Of a stretch of 37,133 bases of DNA, positions 23,312 to 31,376 are shown piece by piece. A program made the translations under genes and the position numbers. Source of the DNA: an uncultured Clostridia bacterium (GTDB lineage: Bacteria > Bacillota > Clostridia > Oscillospirales > CAG-272); contig CALXUY010000091.1 of NCBI GenBank assembly GCA_944391805.1, positions 1-37,133 on the forward strand, written 5' to 3'. Each line of letters begins with the position of its first letter. Position 1 is the first letter of the stretch. The notes under the pieces were generated by a model, which saw only the letters and a list, made by a program, of their open reading frames with translations, was not told the DNA's origin and did not search any database.

Positions 23312-24259
23312 ATGAGCGATCAGTCTGATCGGAAATCGAAACGCCGGACGGAATCCGAGGAGAAGGACAGCTTTTGGAAGGCCGCTGTCGGTACCGGCGT
23401 ACTGACTGCCGCAGTGGCGGCTCTGCTTTATGGCAGGCGGGGTGCAGAGGGCGGCGGTTCCGGCGCGGGGCGTTCCGCGGCCGGAGGAACCGGCAAAAAG
23501 TTTGCCGCGCTGCTCTGTGTGCTGCTGATCTGCATCGTCATCACCGGCGTGGTGTTTGGCTTTCGGCTCAGCAGATATTTCACCGAGTGGGATTCCGACG
23601 TGTCGATTGACCTGACCGCCAACCCCGGAATGGTGATGGACGACGGCTCCACCGTGATCTCCGACGACACGCAGATCGACCTGTTCCGTGTGACCTATAC
23701 CGGGGAGGGCAACCGGATAACGGTTGCCGGCAGGGACGGCGACCGTGTGATTGCCCCGGGCACCGACGGTGAGTTTGTCTTTCGGCTCAAAAACACCGGG
23801 GATGCGGAGCTGCTGTATTCGGTCGCCCTTCATGCCTATATCAGCGTCGATTCGGTAGAGCTTCCGGTGGAGGTCTGCCTCAAGGGAGCCGACGGACAGC
23901 CCCTTGTCGGCGGCGCGGACGGCTGGGCGGATGCTGCCGCGCTGGACGGCGTGGCCGATCAGGGCAGCATTGAGGCGCATGGAAACATCGCCTACACGCT
24001 CGGGTGGCGCTGGCCGTTTGAGGGTGGTTCGGATGCGCTCGACACTGCGCTCGGCAATCTGGCCGACGGGCAGGACGTGACCCTGAGTCTGACGGTACAT
24101 ACGCTTGCCATGCTGCCGGCGGGCGAGGCTCCCGGTGGGTTTGCCGCCGCGCTCAACCGTATCCTGCCGTGGCTGCTCGGCGTGCTGCTGGCTCTGCTGA
24201 TTCTCGGAGTGGTCATTCTTGCCCGCTATCGCAGAGCCGAACGGCGGAATCGGGAATGA
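23312..24259 (+). CDS. Multi-TM accessory/anchor protein of the fibre cassette
   Basis: A 315-residue protein I do not recognise as a named family. A charged N-terminus (SDRKSKRRTESEEKD) is followed by two hydrophobic segments (about 23-40 and 63-84) and then RLSRYFTEWDSDVSI, which echoes the KY-V/L-T motif after the signal core of TasA-like proteins. Residues ~100-275 form an extracytoplasmic beta-rich domain (DGEFVFRLKNTGDAELLYSV; DVTLSLTVHTL) like the TasA/camelysin fold. A C-terminal TM (about 283-304) ends in RYRRAERRNRE. It may anchor or nucleate the fibre, a role like that of TapA. SD gaggtg. Its stop is close to the start of signal peptidase 2. Confidence 0.7.
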   Translation: MSDQSDRKSKRRTESEEKDSFWKAAVGTGVLTAAVAALLYGRRGAEGGGSGAGRSAAGGTGKKFAALLCVLLICIVITGVVFGFRLSRYFTEWDSDVSIDLTANPGMVMDDGSTVISDDTQIDLFRVTYTGEGNRITVAGRDGDRVIAPGTDGEFVFRLKNTGDAELLYSVALHAYISVDSVELPVEVCLKGADGQPLVGGADGWADAAALDGVADQGSIEAHGNIAYTLGWRWPFEGGSDALDTALGNLADGQDVTLSLTVHTLAMLPAGEAPGGFAAALNRILPWLLGVLLALLILGVVILARYRRAERRNRE

Positions 24260-24276
24260 GCCGGGAGGCCGTACCA

Positions 24277-25098
24277 ATGAATCCTGACAAGGCGGAAAAG
24301 AGAAGCAGGCGCAAATGGCTGTCTGCTCTGCTGCACTGGGCGCTGCTGGGGCTGGTTGGCGGCATTCTCGGGGTGTATGTGTATATCTGGAATGCCAATC
24401 AGCTTGCCGGCAACCGGCTGCCCATGCCGTTTGGCTACGGCTTTTCGGTGGTGCTGTCGGGCAGCATGGAGCCGGAGCTTTCGGTGAACGACCTGATTGT
24501 GGTGCGCGCGTCAGACAGCTATGCGGTGGGGGACGTGGTGGTGTACCAGAGCAAGGGGGAACTGATCGTCCACCGCGTGGTGGAGCTGAACGGGCAGGAG
24601 GTTGTAACAAAGGGAGACGCGAACAATGCGGCCGACGCTCCGATTGTGTATGAGCAGCTCAAGGGCAAGGTGGTTGGGCGGGTTCCGGAAGTCGGAGTGG
24701 TGATTCAGGCGCTCAAAACCCCGGTCGGCTTTTGCGCCGTGCTGTTTCTGGCCACTCTGCTGCTCTGGCTGCCGGGCCGTGCGCGGCGCAAGGAGGCAAA
24801 GGTCGAGCGCGAGCGCATTCTTGCCGAGATGGACCGGCTGCGCCACCGGCAGCGCCGGTTTCCACAAATGGATAGCAATACGCCGGATACAGCGGACACA
24901 TCCCCCGGTCATACGGGCAGTTTGAAAGAGGGCTGCGCCGGTTTCGACAAAGGGGACAGCGATGCGCCGGATGCCGCGGGCACATCCCACGAAAAGGGGG
25001 ATGATGCGGCAAGCGATACCCAATCGGGCAGCGTTATGACAGAGCAAAAGGGAAGCGGCAACGCGCCCGGGGAATCGCGGCAAACAAAGGCCGACTGA
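24277..25098 (+). CDS. SipW-type signal peptidase I (second copy)
   Basis: A 273-residue SipW-type signal peptidase. TM1 is about 18-37; Ser63 in VVLSGSMEPELSVNDLIVV, His99 in LIVHRVVEL and Asp114 in TKGDANN form the expected active site. TM2 is about 150-166. The cytoplasmic tail starts as a basic coiled-coil-like helix (ERILAEMDRLRHRQRR) and continues as a Asp/Gly/Ser-rich stretch containing a degenerate repeat (NTPDTADTSPG and DAPDAAGTSHE). ATG 24277 has SD GGGAGG 8 nt upstream; ATG 24256 would overlap the previous stop by 4 bp (ATGA) and is the alternative. Two SipW-type enzymes in one operon suggests each serves its own substrates. Confidence 0.87.
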   Translation: MNPDKAEKRSRRKWLSALLHWALLGLVGGILGVYVYIWNANQLAGNRLPMPFGYGFSVVLSGSMEPELSVNDLIVVRASDSYAVGDVVVYQSKGELIVHRVVELNGQEVVTKGDANNAADAPIVYEQLKGKVVGRVPEVGVVIQALKTPVGFCAVLFLATLLLWLPGRARRKEAKVERERILAEMDRLRHRQRRFPQMDSNTPDTADTSPGHTGSLKEGCAGFDKGDSDAPDAAGTSHEKGDDAASDTQSGSVMTEQKGSGNAPGESRQTKAD

Positions 25099-25143
25099 CG
25101 GCCAAAGGCAACCAAACAAACCGTAAAGGAGGTGGGGATACAT

Positions 25144-25743
25144 ATGAATCAAAAGAGACGCAAGCGGGTTTTTCAGCCTTATCATGTCGCGGTTCTGCTG
25201 CTCAGTCTGGTATTGCTCACCTCGCATTTTGTCACCGGACTGTACGCGAGGTATCTGACAACCGGAAATACCACAAGCACGGCGCGGGTGGCGAAGATAA
25301 GGTATACGGTGGTCAATGGAGCGGATGCGCCGTTTACATATTTCTTTCCCCTTGATGAAACTCACAATACCATTGAAGCCGGCAAATGGTATTGCTACTA
25401 TTATTATTTTAAAGTTAACAATTTTGACGCAAATGGGACGTCCGAGGTTGCCTTCCGGTATCAGATCACATTACAGCTGGAGCAGGATTCATCGTCAATC
25501 ACTTTTGCGGAACCCTCATCCGGGTATACCTTGCTGTACGATACACTTCCCCCCACAACCGGAGCGGCGGTTTTTCAACAAGATGCCAGTACAATTACTT
25601 TTGAGGGGATTTTGACGGCCGGAGCCCGCGCAACGCATGATGTTTATGTCCCGATTTATGTCATGGCCACCGAAGACGGCCTTCCTTCCGGGGATGGCAA
25701 CCACAATATCAATTATTCTTTCAGTTATGAACAGGTGGATTGA
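25144..25743 (+). CDS. SipW-dependent TasA/camelysin-like protein (2)
   Basis: A 199-residue secreted protein: basic start (NQKRRKR), hydrophobic core (about 14-32), then TGLYARYLTTGNTTSTARVA, closely parallel to the motif of fibre protein 1. The mature part is rich in aromatic and beta-branched residues (WYCYYYYFKVNNFD; VAFRYQITLQLE; NYSFSYEQVD at the end). The shared ending EQVD with fibre protein 1 supports common ancestry. SD AAAGGAGGT is 10 nt before ATG 25144. It is translated immediately before protein 3 and downstream of signal peptidase 2. Confidence 0.83.
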   Translation: MNQKRRKRVFQPYHVAVLLLSLVLLTSHFVTGLYARYLTTGNTTSTARVAKIRYTVVNGADAPFTYFFPLDETHNTIEAGKWYCYYYYFKVNNFDANGTSEVAFRYQITLQLEQDSSSITFAEPSSGYTLLYDTLPPTTGAAVFQQDASTITFEGILTAGARATHDVYVPIYVMATEDGLPSGDGNHNINYSFSYEQVD

Positions 25744-25745
25744 AT

Positions 25746-26546
25746 ATGAAAAAGAATTCCTGGCAGCAGATTCTGGTGCTTTTGGTTCTGGTTTGTGCAA
25801 TTCTGATATGCGGTACCTCCAATGTACTTGGAAAATACGTTGGCGGTGATGCGAATGCTTTTCATCTTCTTGCTTTTACGGTTTTTGATGCTTATAACAT
25901 TGAAGGAGCTATTACTGTAGGTGGAGATGAAGAAGGGGATATTCCCGCTGAGGGAGGAGATTCTGATAAAAATATTTGGGGTTATGAAAATGGAGGCAGT
26001 CAGGATGATTTTGGATGGGATGATGCCACGGGTGTAATTTTTACCGTCGAGAACGATACGGACACTCCTATGGAAATAGAAGTGGTGATTACAGTTGCAT
26101 TGCCATATAGAGAAGGTAGTTTGCTCCTTTCTCAGAGAATTAGATGGATGAATATTCCTTATACATTGAGGGAACTATGCCAGCAAACCGGCAGTCCTGC
26201 GGATGCAACGGGATACCTTACAACTTATGCCCCTGATCATGATGATCGAGCTCCAGAAGCTATAGGATTTAATGTAACCGGAGAAGATGATATAAGTCAT
26301 CTGACCCATGCATATGATGTTTATGATCCTGTTGTGGGCTGGTTAAAGTTGGCTTCGTTTAAATTGTGTACGGTTGTTATTCCTACACAATTGGTGTTGC
26401 AGCCTGGACACGTACATACATATCAAATAGATTTTGGAGTACCAGATGGAGAATCACTGGATATTATTATTGATTGGCAAGAGCTGTTTCGGAATTATTC
26501 AGCATATTATAGCATTCAAGCTCGTGCAACTCCAATTATCGAATAA
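25746..26546 (+). CDS. SipW-dependent TasA-like protein (3), divergent
   Basis: A 266-residue secreted protein: hydrophobic core (about 9-24), then SNVLGKYVGGDANAFHLLAF, a weaker form of the signal motif. The mature part has an acidic Gly-rich section (VGGDEEGDIPAEGGDSDKN) followed by beta-rich sequence (TPMEIEVVITVALP; HTYQIDFGVPDG). The gene is clearly more AT-rich than its neighbours, with different codon use (many ATT, GAT, TTT), which suggests separate origin or relaxed selection. ATG 25746 follows the previous stop by two bases, with caggtgg as SD; a TTG at 25740 is an alternative. A terminator follows. It may be a minor or tip subunit, but that is a guess. Confidence 0.75.
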   Translation: MKKNSWQQILVLLVLVCAILICGTSNVLGKYVGGDANAFHLLAFTVFDAYNIEGAITVGGDEEGDIPAEGGDSDKNIWGYENGGSQDDFGWDDATGVIFTVENDTDTPMEIEVVITVALPYREGSLLLSQRIRWMNIPYTLRELCQQTGSPADATGYLTTYAPDHDDRAPEAIGFNVTGEDDISHLTHAYDVYDPVVGWLKLASFKLCTVVIPTQLVLQPGHVHTYQIDFGVPDGESLDIIIDWQELFRNYSAYYSIQARATPIIE

Positions 26547-26551
26547 ATTCC

Positions 26552-26582
26552 CCCGCCCGCCGTCTGGCGGGCGGGCTTTTGC
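26552..26582 (+). terminator. Terminator of the fibre operon
   Basis: CCCGCCCGCC and GGCGGGCGGG with a 4-nt loop, followed by CTTTTG. Strong and well placed after the last gene. Confidence 0.85.
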
Positions 26583-26650
26583 ACCGCGGGCATATCATTG
26601 TATCCAAAAACCGCCCGGCGATCACTCTGAATTGATTCAAAATGTCAAAT

Positions 26651-26666
26651 TTGAAAAAATATTCAG
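26651..26666. promoter_or_regulatory. Candidate ARG box upstream of argG
   Basis: TTGAAAAAATATTCAG resembles the ArgR/AhrC operator (TGAAT-N4-ATTCA pattern) and sits 7 bp before the -35 element. Two further ATGCAT/ATTCAT-type half-sites occur around the start site (26706-26739), including the palindrome TGCATATATGCA. Confidence 0.45.
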
Positions 26667-26673
26667 TATTTGC

Positions 26674-26702
26674 TTGACATTTACCGGGCATTGATGTATA
26701 AT
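26674..26702 (+). promoter_or_regulatory. Promoter of argG
   Basis: TTGACA (26674-26679) and TATAAT (26697-26702) with a 17-bp spacer. Confidence 0.9.
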
Positions 26703-26751
26703 ATATGCATGATTATTCATTTTACTTTGCATATATGCAGGGAGGTTTGGC

Positions 26752-27969
26752 ATGAACAAGGAACAGATCAAAAAGGTAGTGCTGGCGTACTCGGGTGGTT
26801 TGGATACCTCCATCATCATCCCGTGGCTCAAGGAGAATTACAACAACTGTGAGGTCATCGCGGTTTCGGCCAACGTCGGGCAGGCCGACGAGCTGGAGGG
26901 GCTGGAGGAAAAGGCCATCAAAACCGGCGCCTCCAAGCTCTATGTGCTCGATCTCACCGACGACTATGTGGACAACTATATCATCCCCACAATGAAGGCC
27001 GGAGCGGTCTATGAGGAATATCTGCTGGGCACCAGCCACGCCCGCCCCTGCATTGCCAAGGGCTTGGTGGAGGTGGCGCTCAAGGAAAAGGCCGACGCGA
27101 TTTGCCACGGCTGCACCGGAAAGGGCAACGACCAGGTGCGGTTTGAGCTTGCCATCAAACATTTTGCACCGAGCATGCCCATCATCGCCCCTTGGCGGGA
27201 GTGGGACATCAAATCCCGCGACGAGGAAATTGCCTACGCCGAGGCGCACAACGTGCCTCTGAAAATCAACCGCGAGACCAACTATTCCAAGGATAAAAAC
27301 CTTTGGCACCTCTCGCACGAGGGAATGGACCTTGAGGATACCGGCAACGAGCCTCAGTACGAAAAGCCCGGCTTCCTCGAAATGGGCGTATCCCCGCTGC
27401 AGGCGCCGGACACTCCAACCTATGTGGAGCTGGAGTTTGAGCAGGGCGTTCCGGTGGCGCTGGACGGCAAGCGCATGGGCGCCAAGGAGATCATTCTTGC
27501 GCTGAATGCGATCGGCGGCAAGAACGGTATCGGCATTCTCGACATTGTGGAGAACCGCCTGGTCGGCATGAAGTGCCGCGGTGTGTACGAAACTCCGGGC
27601 GGAACCATTCTCTACAAGGCGCACAGCGTTCTGGAATCGGTCTGCCTCGATAAAATGACCGCGCACGAGAAGCAGAAGCTGGCCATCACCTTTGCCGAGC
27701 TGGTCTACAACGGCCAGTGGTTCACCCCTCTGCGCGAGGCCCTGAGCGCATTTGTTGACAAAACGCAGGAGAAGGTCACCGGCAAGGTGCGCCTCAAGCT
27801 CTACAAGGGCAACATGATCAACGCCGGCGTGTGGAGCCCCTATTCGCTTTACAGCGAGGAGATTGCCACCTTTGGCGAGAGCGATTACAACCAGAAGGAC
27901 GCCGAGGGCTTTATCAACCTGTTCGGGCTGCCCATCCAGGTGCAGGCAATTGTAGACGGCAAAAAATAA
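26752..27969 (+). CDS. argG: Argininosuccinate synthase
   Basis: A 405-residue ATP pyrophosphatase-type enzyme joining citrulline and aspartate in arginine biosynthesis. The PP-loop [18 protein letters not shown] is near the N-terminus, followed by [45 protein letters not shown], and [20 protein letters not shown], all hallmark ArgG blocks. Length is normal. SD gggaggt is 6 nt upstream. ArgH is encoded 330 bp downstream, with a dispersed repeat in between, so the pair may still be co-transcribed. Confidence 0.97.
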   Translation: MNKEQIKKVVLAYSGGLDTSIIIPWLKENYNNCEVIAVSANVGQADELEGLEEKAIKTGASKLYVLDLTDDYVDNYIIPTMKAGAVYEEYLLGTSHARPCIAKGLVEVALKEKADAICHGCTGKGNDQVRFELAIKHFAPSMPIIAPWREWDIKSRDEEIAYAEAHNVPLKINRETNYSKDKNLWHLSHEGMDLEDTGNEPQYEKPGFLEMGVSPLQAPDTPTYVELEFEQGVPVALDGKRMGAKEIILALNAIGGKNGIGILDIVENRLVGMKCRGVYETPGGTILYKAHSVLESVCLDKMTAHEKQKLAITFAELVYNGQWFTPLREALSAFVDKTQEKVTGKVRLKLYKGNMINAGVWSPYSLYSEEIATFGESDYNQKDAEGFINLFGLPIQVQAIVDGKK

Positions 27970-27973
27970 GCAG

Positions 27974-28217
27974 CGGCTTTCGTCAGTTTGATAAAAGTTT
28001 TGATCAAACTTTTTTAAAAGTTTGCGGGGTCAAGGGCGAGTAGCCCTTTGGTCGCAAGGCACCAGAGGTGCCGGAAATTCTGCTACGCAGAAGTTTCCCT
28101 CCGCAGAGGGCGAAATCCCCTATACGGCGTTTCTTTTGGTTACTTTTCTTTGCGCCTTCGGCCTCAAAGAAAAGTAACAAATGGGAGCTTTGTTTAATTT
28201 TTATTTGATGCACCTTT
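27974..28217 (+). repeat. Structured dispersed repeat, copy B
   Basis: The same boundaries as copy A (14691-14998), about 60 bp shorter because one hairpin unit is missing. It has GGCACC-aga-GGTGCC and TTCTGC-tac-GCAGAA where copy A has GGCGGC/GCCGCC and TTTTGC/GCAAAA; both arms changed together, so the pairing is kept. It also contains an extra hairpin GGTTACTTTTCTTTG...CAAAGAAAAGTAAC. It lies between argG and argH. Confidence 0.88.
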
Positions 28218-28245
28218 GCCGTTCGGAGCTTAGGTCAATTGTCTG

Positions 28246-28274
28246 GTCGGAACCTTCCTCCGGGAGGTTCCGAC
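28246..28274 (+). promoter_or_regulatory. Hairpin in front of argH
   Basis: GTCGGAACCTtCC and GGgAGGTTCCGAC form a stem with a 3-nt loop 24 bp before the argH start. There is no T tract. No separate argH promoter was found, so it may be an mRNA stability or processing element on the argG-argH transcript. Confidence 0.45.
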
Positions 28275-28298
28275 CTTGATGTAAAAGGAGATACGATC

Positions 28299-29669
28299 AT
28301 GCAAAAAATGTGGGCCGGCAGAACCTCCGGCGAAACCGATCGGATTGCCGACGATTTCAATTCCTCCATCCGCTTTGACAGCCGCATGTTCCGGCAGGAC
28401 ATCACCGGCAGCATGGCGCACGCGGCCATGCTGGGTGCAAAGGGAATCATCACGCAGAGCGAGGCCGGGCAGCTCATCGACGGTCTGCAGGGCATTCTCG
28501 AAGACCTGGAATCCGGAAAGCTGCGGTTTGACCTGAGCTGCGAGGACATTCATATGTTTGTGGAGCAGGAGCTGACCGCCCGCATCGGCGAGGTGGGAAA
28601 AAAGCTGCACACCGCGCGCAGTCGGAACGATCAGGTTGCGCTGGATATCCGCATGTACCTGCGTGGGGAAACCGACGAAATTTCCGGGCAGCTCCGCGCG
28701 CTGGTCGGCACGCTCTGCGACCGGGCGGAGCAGCACAAGGCCACCATCCTGCCGGGATATACGCACCTGCAGCGTGCGCAGCCGATCACCTTCGGCCATC
28801 ACCTCATGGCATACGCCATGATGCTGCTGCGCGACCTTGACCGCCTCGGAGACTGCCGGCGGCGCATGAATCTCTCGCCCATCGGCTGCTGCGCGCTGGC
28901 CGGAACCACCTACAATACCGACCGCCGCATGGAGGCCGAACGCCTGGGCTTTGACGGAATCTGCCGCAACAGCCTGGATGGGGTGTCCGACCGCGATTTT
29001 GCGGTCGAGCTGATGGGCGCGCTCTCGATTCTCATGATGCACCTCTCCCGCTTCTCGGAGGAGCTGATTCTGTGGTCGAGCTGGGAGTTCCATTTCATCG
29101 AGCTGTCGGACGCCTATACGACCGGCTCCTCGATCATGCCGCAGAAAAAGAACCCGGACATGGCCGAGCTGATCCGGGGGAAAACCGGACGGGTATACGG
29201 CGACCTGCTGTCATTGCTCACCACGCTCAAGGGGCTTCCGCTGGCATATAACAAGGACATGCAGGAGGACAAGGAGTGCGTGTTCGACGCGGTGGACACC
29301 GTAAAAATGTGCCTTTCGGTGCTCACGCCGATGATCGACACCATGCAGGTGTGCGCCGACCGGATGCTGCAGGCCGCGCAGAACGGCTTTATCAACGCCA
29401 CCGATCTGGCGGATTACCTCGTCCGCCGGGGCTTGCCCTTCCGTTCGGCCTACAAGGTGTCCGGGCAGATCGTTGCGCACTGCATCGCGCAGGGAACCGT
29501 GCTGGAAAAGCTGCCGCTGGAGACCTACCGCGGCTTCAGCCCGCTGTTCGATGAAGCGGTTTACGAGGCCATTGACCTGCAGGCCTGTGTGAGCCGCCGG
29601 ATCAGCGAGGGCGGCACCTCGGTGCAATCGGTGGAGGAACAGATTGCCTATGTCAGAGAGCAGATCTGA
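28299..29669 (+). CDS. argH: Argininosuccinate lyase
   Basis: A 456-residue fumarase/aspartase superfamily enzyme splitting argininosuccinate to arginine and fumarate. It starts MQKMWAGRTSGETDRIADDF; conserved blocks include EDIHMFVEQELTARIGEVGK, LHTARSRNDQVALDIRMYLR, GYTHLQRAQPITFGHH and the superfamily signature TTGSSIMPQKKNPDMAEL. Length is normal. SD aaaaggag fixes the start at 28299; the upstream in-frame ATG at 28239 lies in the hairpin. Terminators follow. Confidence 0.97.
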   Translation: MQKMWAGRTSGETDRIADDFNSSIRFDSRMFRQDITGSMAHAAMLGAKGIITQSEAGQLIDGLQGILEDLESGKLRFDLSCEDIHMFVEQELTARIGEVGKKLHTARSRNDQVALDIRMYLRGETDEISGQLRALVGTLCDRAEQHKATILPGYTHLQRAQPITFGHHLMAYAMMLLRDLDRLGDCRRRMNLSPIGCCALAGTTYNTDRRMEAERLGFDGICRNSLDGVSDRDFAVELMGALSILMMHLSRFSEELILWSSWEFHFIELSDAYTTGSSIMPQKKNPDMAELIRGKTGRVYGDLLSLLTTLKGLPLAYNKDMQEDKECVFDAVDTVKMCLSVLTPMIDTMQVCADRMLQAAQNGFINATDLADYLVRRGLPFRSAYKVSGQIVAHCIAQGTVLEKLPLETYRGFSPLFDEAVYEAIDLQACVSRRISEGGTSVQSVEEQIAYVREQI

Positions 29670-29672
29670 ACG

Positions 29673-29718
29673 AATCCCCCGGCGGCAGTGTGAACTGCCG
29701 CCGGGGGATTGATTGTTT
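29673..29718 (+). terminator. Terminator after argH
   Basis: AATCCCCCGGCGGCAGT and ACTGCCGCCGGGGGATT form a ~17-bp stem with a 4-nt loop (29673-29710), followed by GATTGTTTGTTT. Confidence 0.8.
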
Positions 29719-29724
29719 GTTTGC

Positions 29725-29760
29725 GCACCGCACGGGTCACGGCGATCCGTGCGGTGCTTT
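29725..29760. terminator. Second hairpin between argH and the MATE gene
   Basis: GCACCGCACGG (29725-29735) pairs with CCGTGCGGTGC (29747-29757), followed on the plus strand by TTT. It sits between converging genes and could serve both directions. Confidence 0.55.
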
Positions 29761-29834
29761 GGGTATGAATACGGTTTGGCGGCCGTCCTTGCGCAAGCGG
29801 CTCTGCAATCCGCTGTTATATCGCGGCTCTGCTT

Positions 29835-31181
29835 TCACGCTGCATCGTCCGGCCGCTTCAGTTCACCCCGCATCCGCCAGAGAATGATGGCCGAGAGAAT
29901 GGCGGCCAACAGCGAGGTGCCGGCAAAATTCAGCCAGATTCCGGTCAGCCCCAGCGGCCACAGTGCGCAGATCAGCAGCACCGGGAAAACCAGAGCGGTG
30001 GAAACCGAAATCAGAGAGGAGGGCAGCGGCTTTTCGATTGCCATCAGATAGCTTTGGGAGGCAAACGATACCCACCGCGTCAGATAGGTCAGGCTGAAGA
30101 GCTGAAGCGCCACAACCGAGAGCTGCAAAAGCTCCGCGTTGGCGCTCGGCATGAACAGAACCGTGATTTGCCTTGGCAGCAGCAGGATCACAGCCACGGA
30201 CAAAAGCGAGACGATTCCGCTCGCCACAAAGCAGCATTTTTCAATTGCCCGCACACGGGAATACTTCCGCGCACCCCAATTGTATCCCACGGCCGGCTGC
30301 AGGGAATCGCACATTCCGTACATCAGCGGCTGGATAAAGCCGTCCACATACATCAGAATTCCGTAGACCGATACGGCTGTCTCTCCGCTGATGCGAACGA
30401 GAATCGCATTCATCAGAATCGAGGTGATTCTTCCCGCGATGTTGTTCAGAAAGGTCGGGCTTCCGCAGGAGACAATCTGCCGCAGCATCTGAACATGAAA
30501 ATGCGGCCTGCAAAAGCGCAGCAATGCCTTCCCACGGAAAAACGGGATGAACGCGGCGATGGCACAGACACACATGCCGGTGCAGGTGGCAAGCGCCGCC
30601 GCCCAGATCCCCCAGCGGAGCACGCCGAGGAACAGAAACTCCAGTCCGGCGCTCAAAGCCGACATCACAATATTCATCATCATGCTGCCCTTGATGTAAC
30701 CGCTGATGCGCAGGTAATTGTCCAGCGCAAAAATGATGGTCGTCACAGGCGAACAGAGCGCGTAAACCTGAAGGTATTGCACAGCCATTTCGGCGAATGC
30801 CCCATCGGCTCCCATCAATTGAATCAGCAGCGGAGCGGCAGCATACATCACGCCGCCTACAAGCACGCCTGCTCCAACAATCATCAGGCAGGCACAGGTG
30901 AAAATGTTGTTTGCCTCCTGCTCCTGCTTCTTGCCGAGACAGACCGAAATCGGCACTGCCGACCCCACTCCGATCAGATCGGCCAGCGCAAAGTTGATGA
31001 TGACAAACGGCATGGCGAGATTGATGGCGGCAAAGGCCGTTTCCCCTAAAAACTGTCCCACAAAAATACCGTCCAGAATCTGGTAGAGCGCCGAGGCCAG
31101 CATTCCTACCGCACCGGGGAAGGATGCGAGAAGAAACAGCTTCAGCGGTGGTGTTTTTGCGTACAACGAGACGGAATTCAT
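29835..31181 (-). CDS. MATE-family multidrug efflux transporter
   Basis: A 448-residue integral membrane protein with about 12 TM helices in two similar halves, of the MATE/DinF-type class that exports drugs by Na+ or H+ antiport. Typical blocks are LASFPGAVGMLASALYQILD (start of repeat 1), FVGQFLGETAFAAINLAMPF, and in repeat 2 GSPTFLNNIAGRITSILMNA and QPAVGYNWGARKYSR (the P-x-x-x-Y-N-x-G-A pattern). Length is normal. SD aaaggag precedes ATG 31181. A MarR-family gene lies upstream on the same strand; a 195-bp gap between them holds the promoter and a palindrome. The substrate is unknown. Confidence 0.93.
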   Translation of the reverse strand: MNSVSLYAKTPPLKLFLLASFPGAVGMLASALYQILDGIFVGQFLGETAFAAINLAMPFVIINFALADLIGVGSAVPISVCLGKKQEQEANNIFTCACLMIVGAGVLVGGVMYAAAPLLIQLMGADGAFAEMAVQYLQVYALCSPVTTIIFALDNYLRISGYIKGSMMMNIVMSALSAGLEFLFLGVLRWGIWAAALATCTGMCVCAIAAFIPFFRGKALLRFCRPHFHVQMLRQIVSCGSPTFLNNIAGRITSILMNAILVRISGETAVSVYGILMYVDGFIQPLMYGMCDSLQPAVGYNWGARKYSRVRAIEKCCFVASGIVSLLSVAVILLLPRQITVLFMPSANAELLQLSVVALQLFSLTYLTRWVSFASQSYLMAIEKPLPSSLISVSTALVFPVLLICALWPLGLTGIWLNFAGTSLLAAILSAIILWRMRGELKRPDDAA

Positions 31182-31211
31182 AGACTTCTCCTTTTCGTTC
31201 TTTGTCTCCAG

Positions 31212-31238
31212 TATATGCTGAATTGGATTGCCTTGCAG
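31212..31238 (-). promoter_or_regulatory. Possible promoter of the MATE gene
   Basis: On the minus strand, CTGCAA (31233-31238) and TATACT (about 31210-31215) with a ~17-bp spacer. The -35 is off-consensus, which would suit regulation. Confidence 0.45.
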
Positions 31239-31256
31239 AATGCCTGATCAGGCATT
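31239..31256. promoter_or_regulatory. 18-bp perfect palindrome, candidate MarR operator
   Basis: AATGCCTGATCAGGCATT is identical to its reverse complement and abuts the -35 of the MATE promoter. MarR repressors bind palindromes of this size. Confidence 0.5.
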
Positions 31257-31376
31257 TTACCGATCGCAGGCCTCCTTTGTCAGATCCGGGAGGGAGGAGC
31301 CTGACCGGGAGGAAGCAGGCTGCCGGCAGGAATGAGACGGTCAGGCAGCAAAAAGCGCTTTCTGTGGCGGCGATAT

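Noticed and set aside
14691..28217. CRISPR array or insertion sequence behind the dispersed repeats
   Set aside because: Only two copies 13 kb apart, no regular spacers, no transposase gene; they fit a non-autonomous structured repeat instead.
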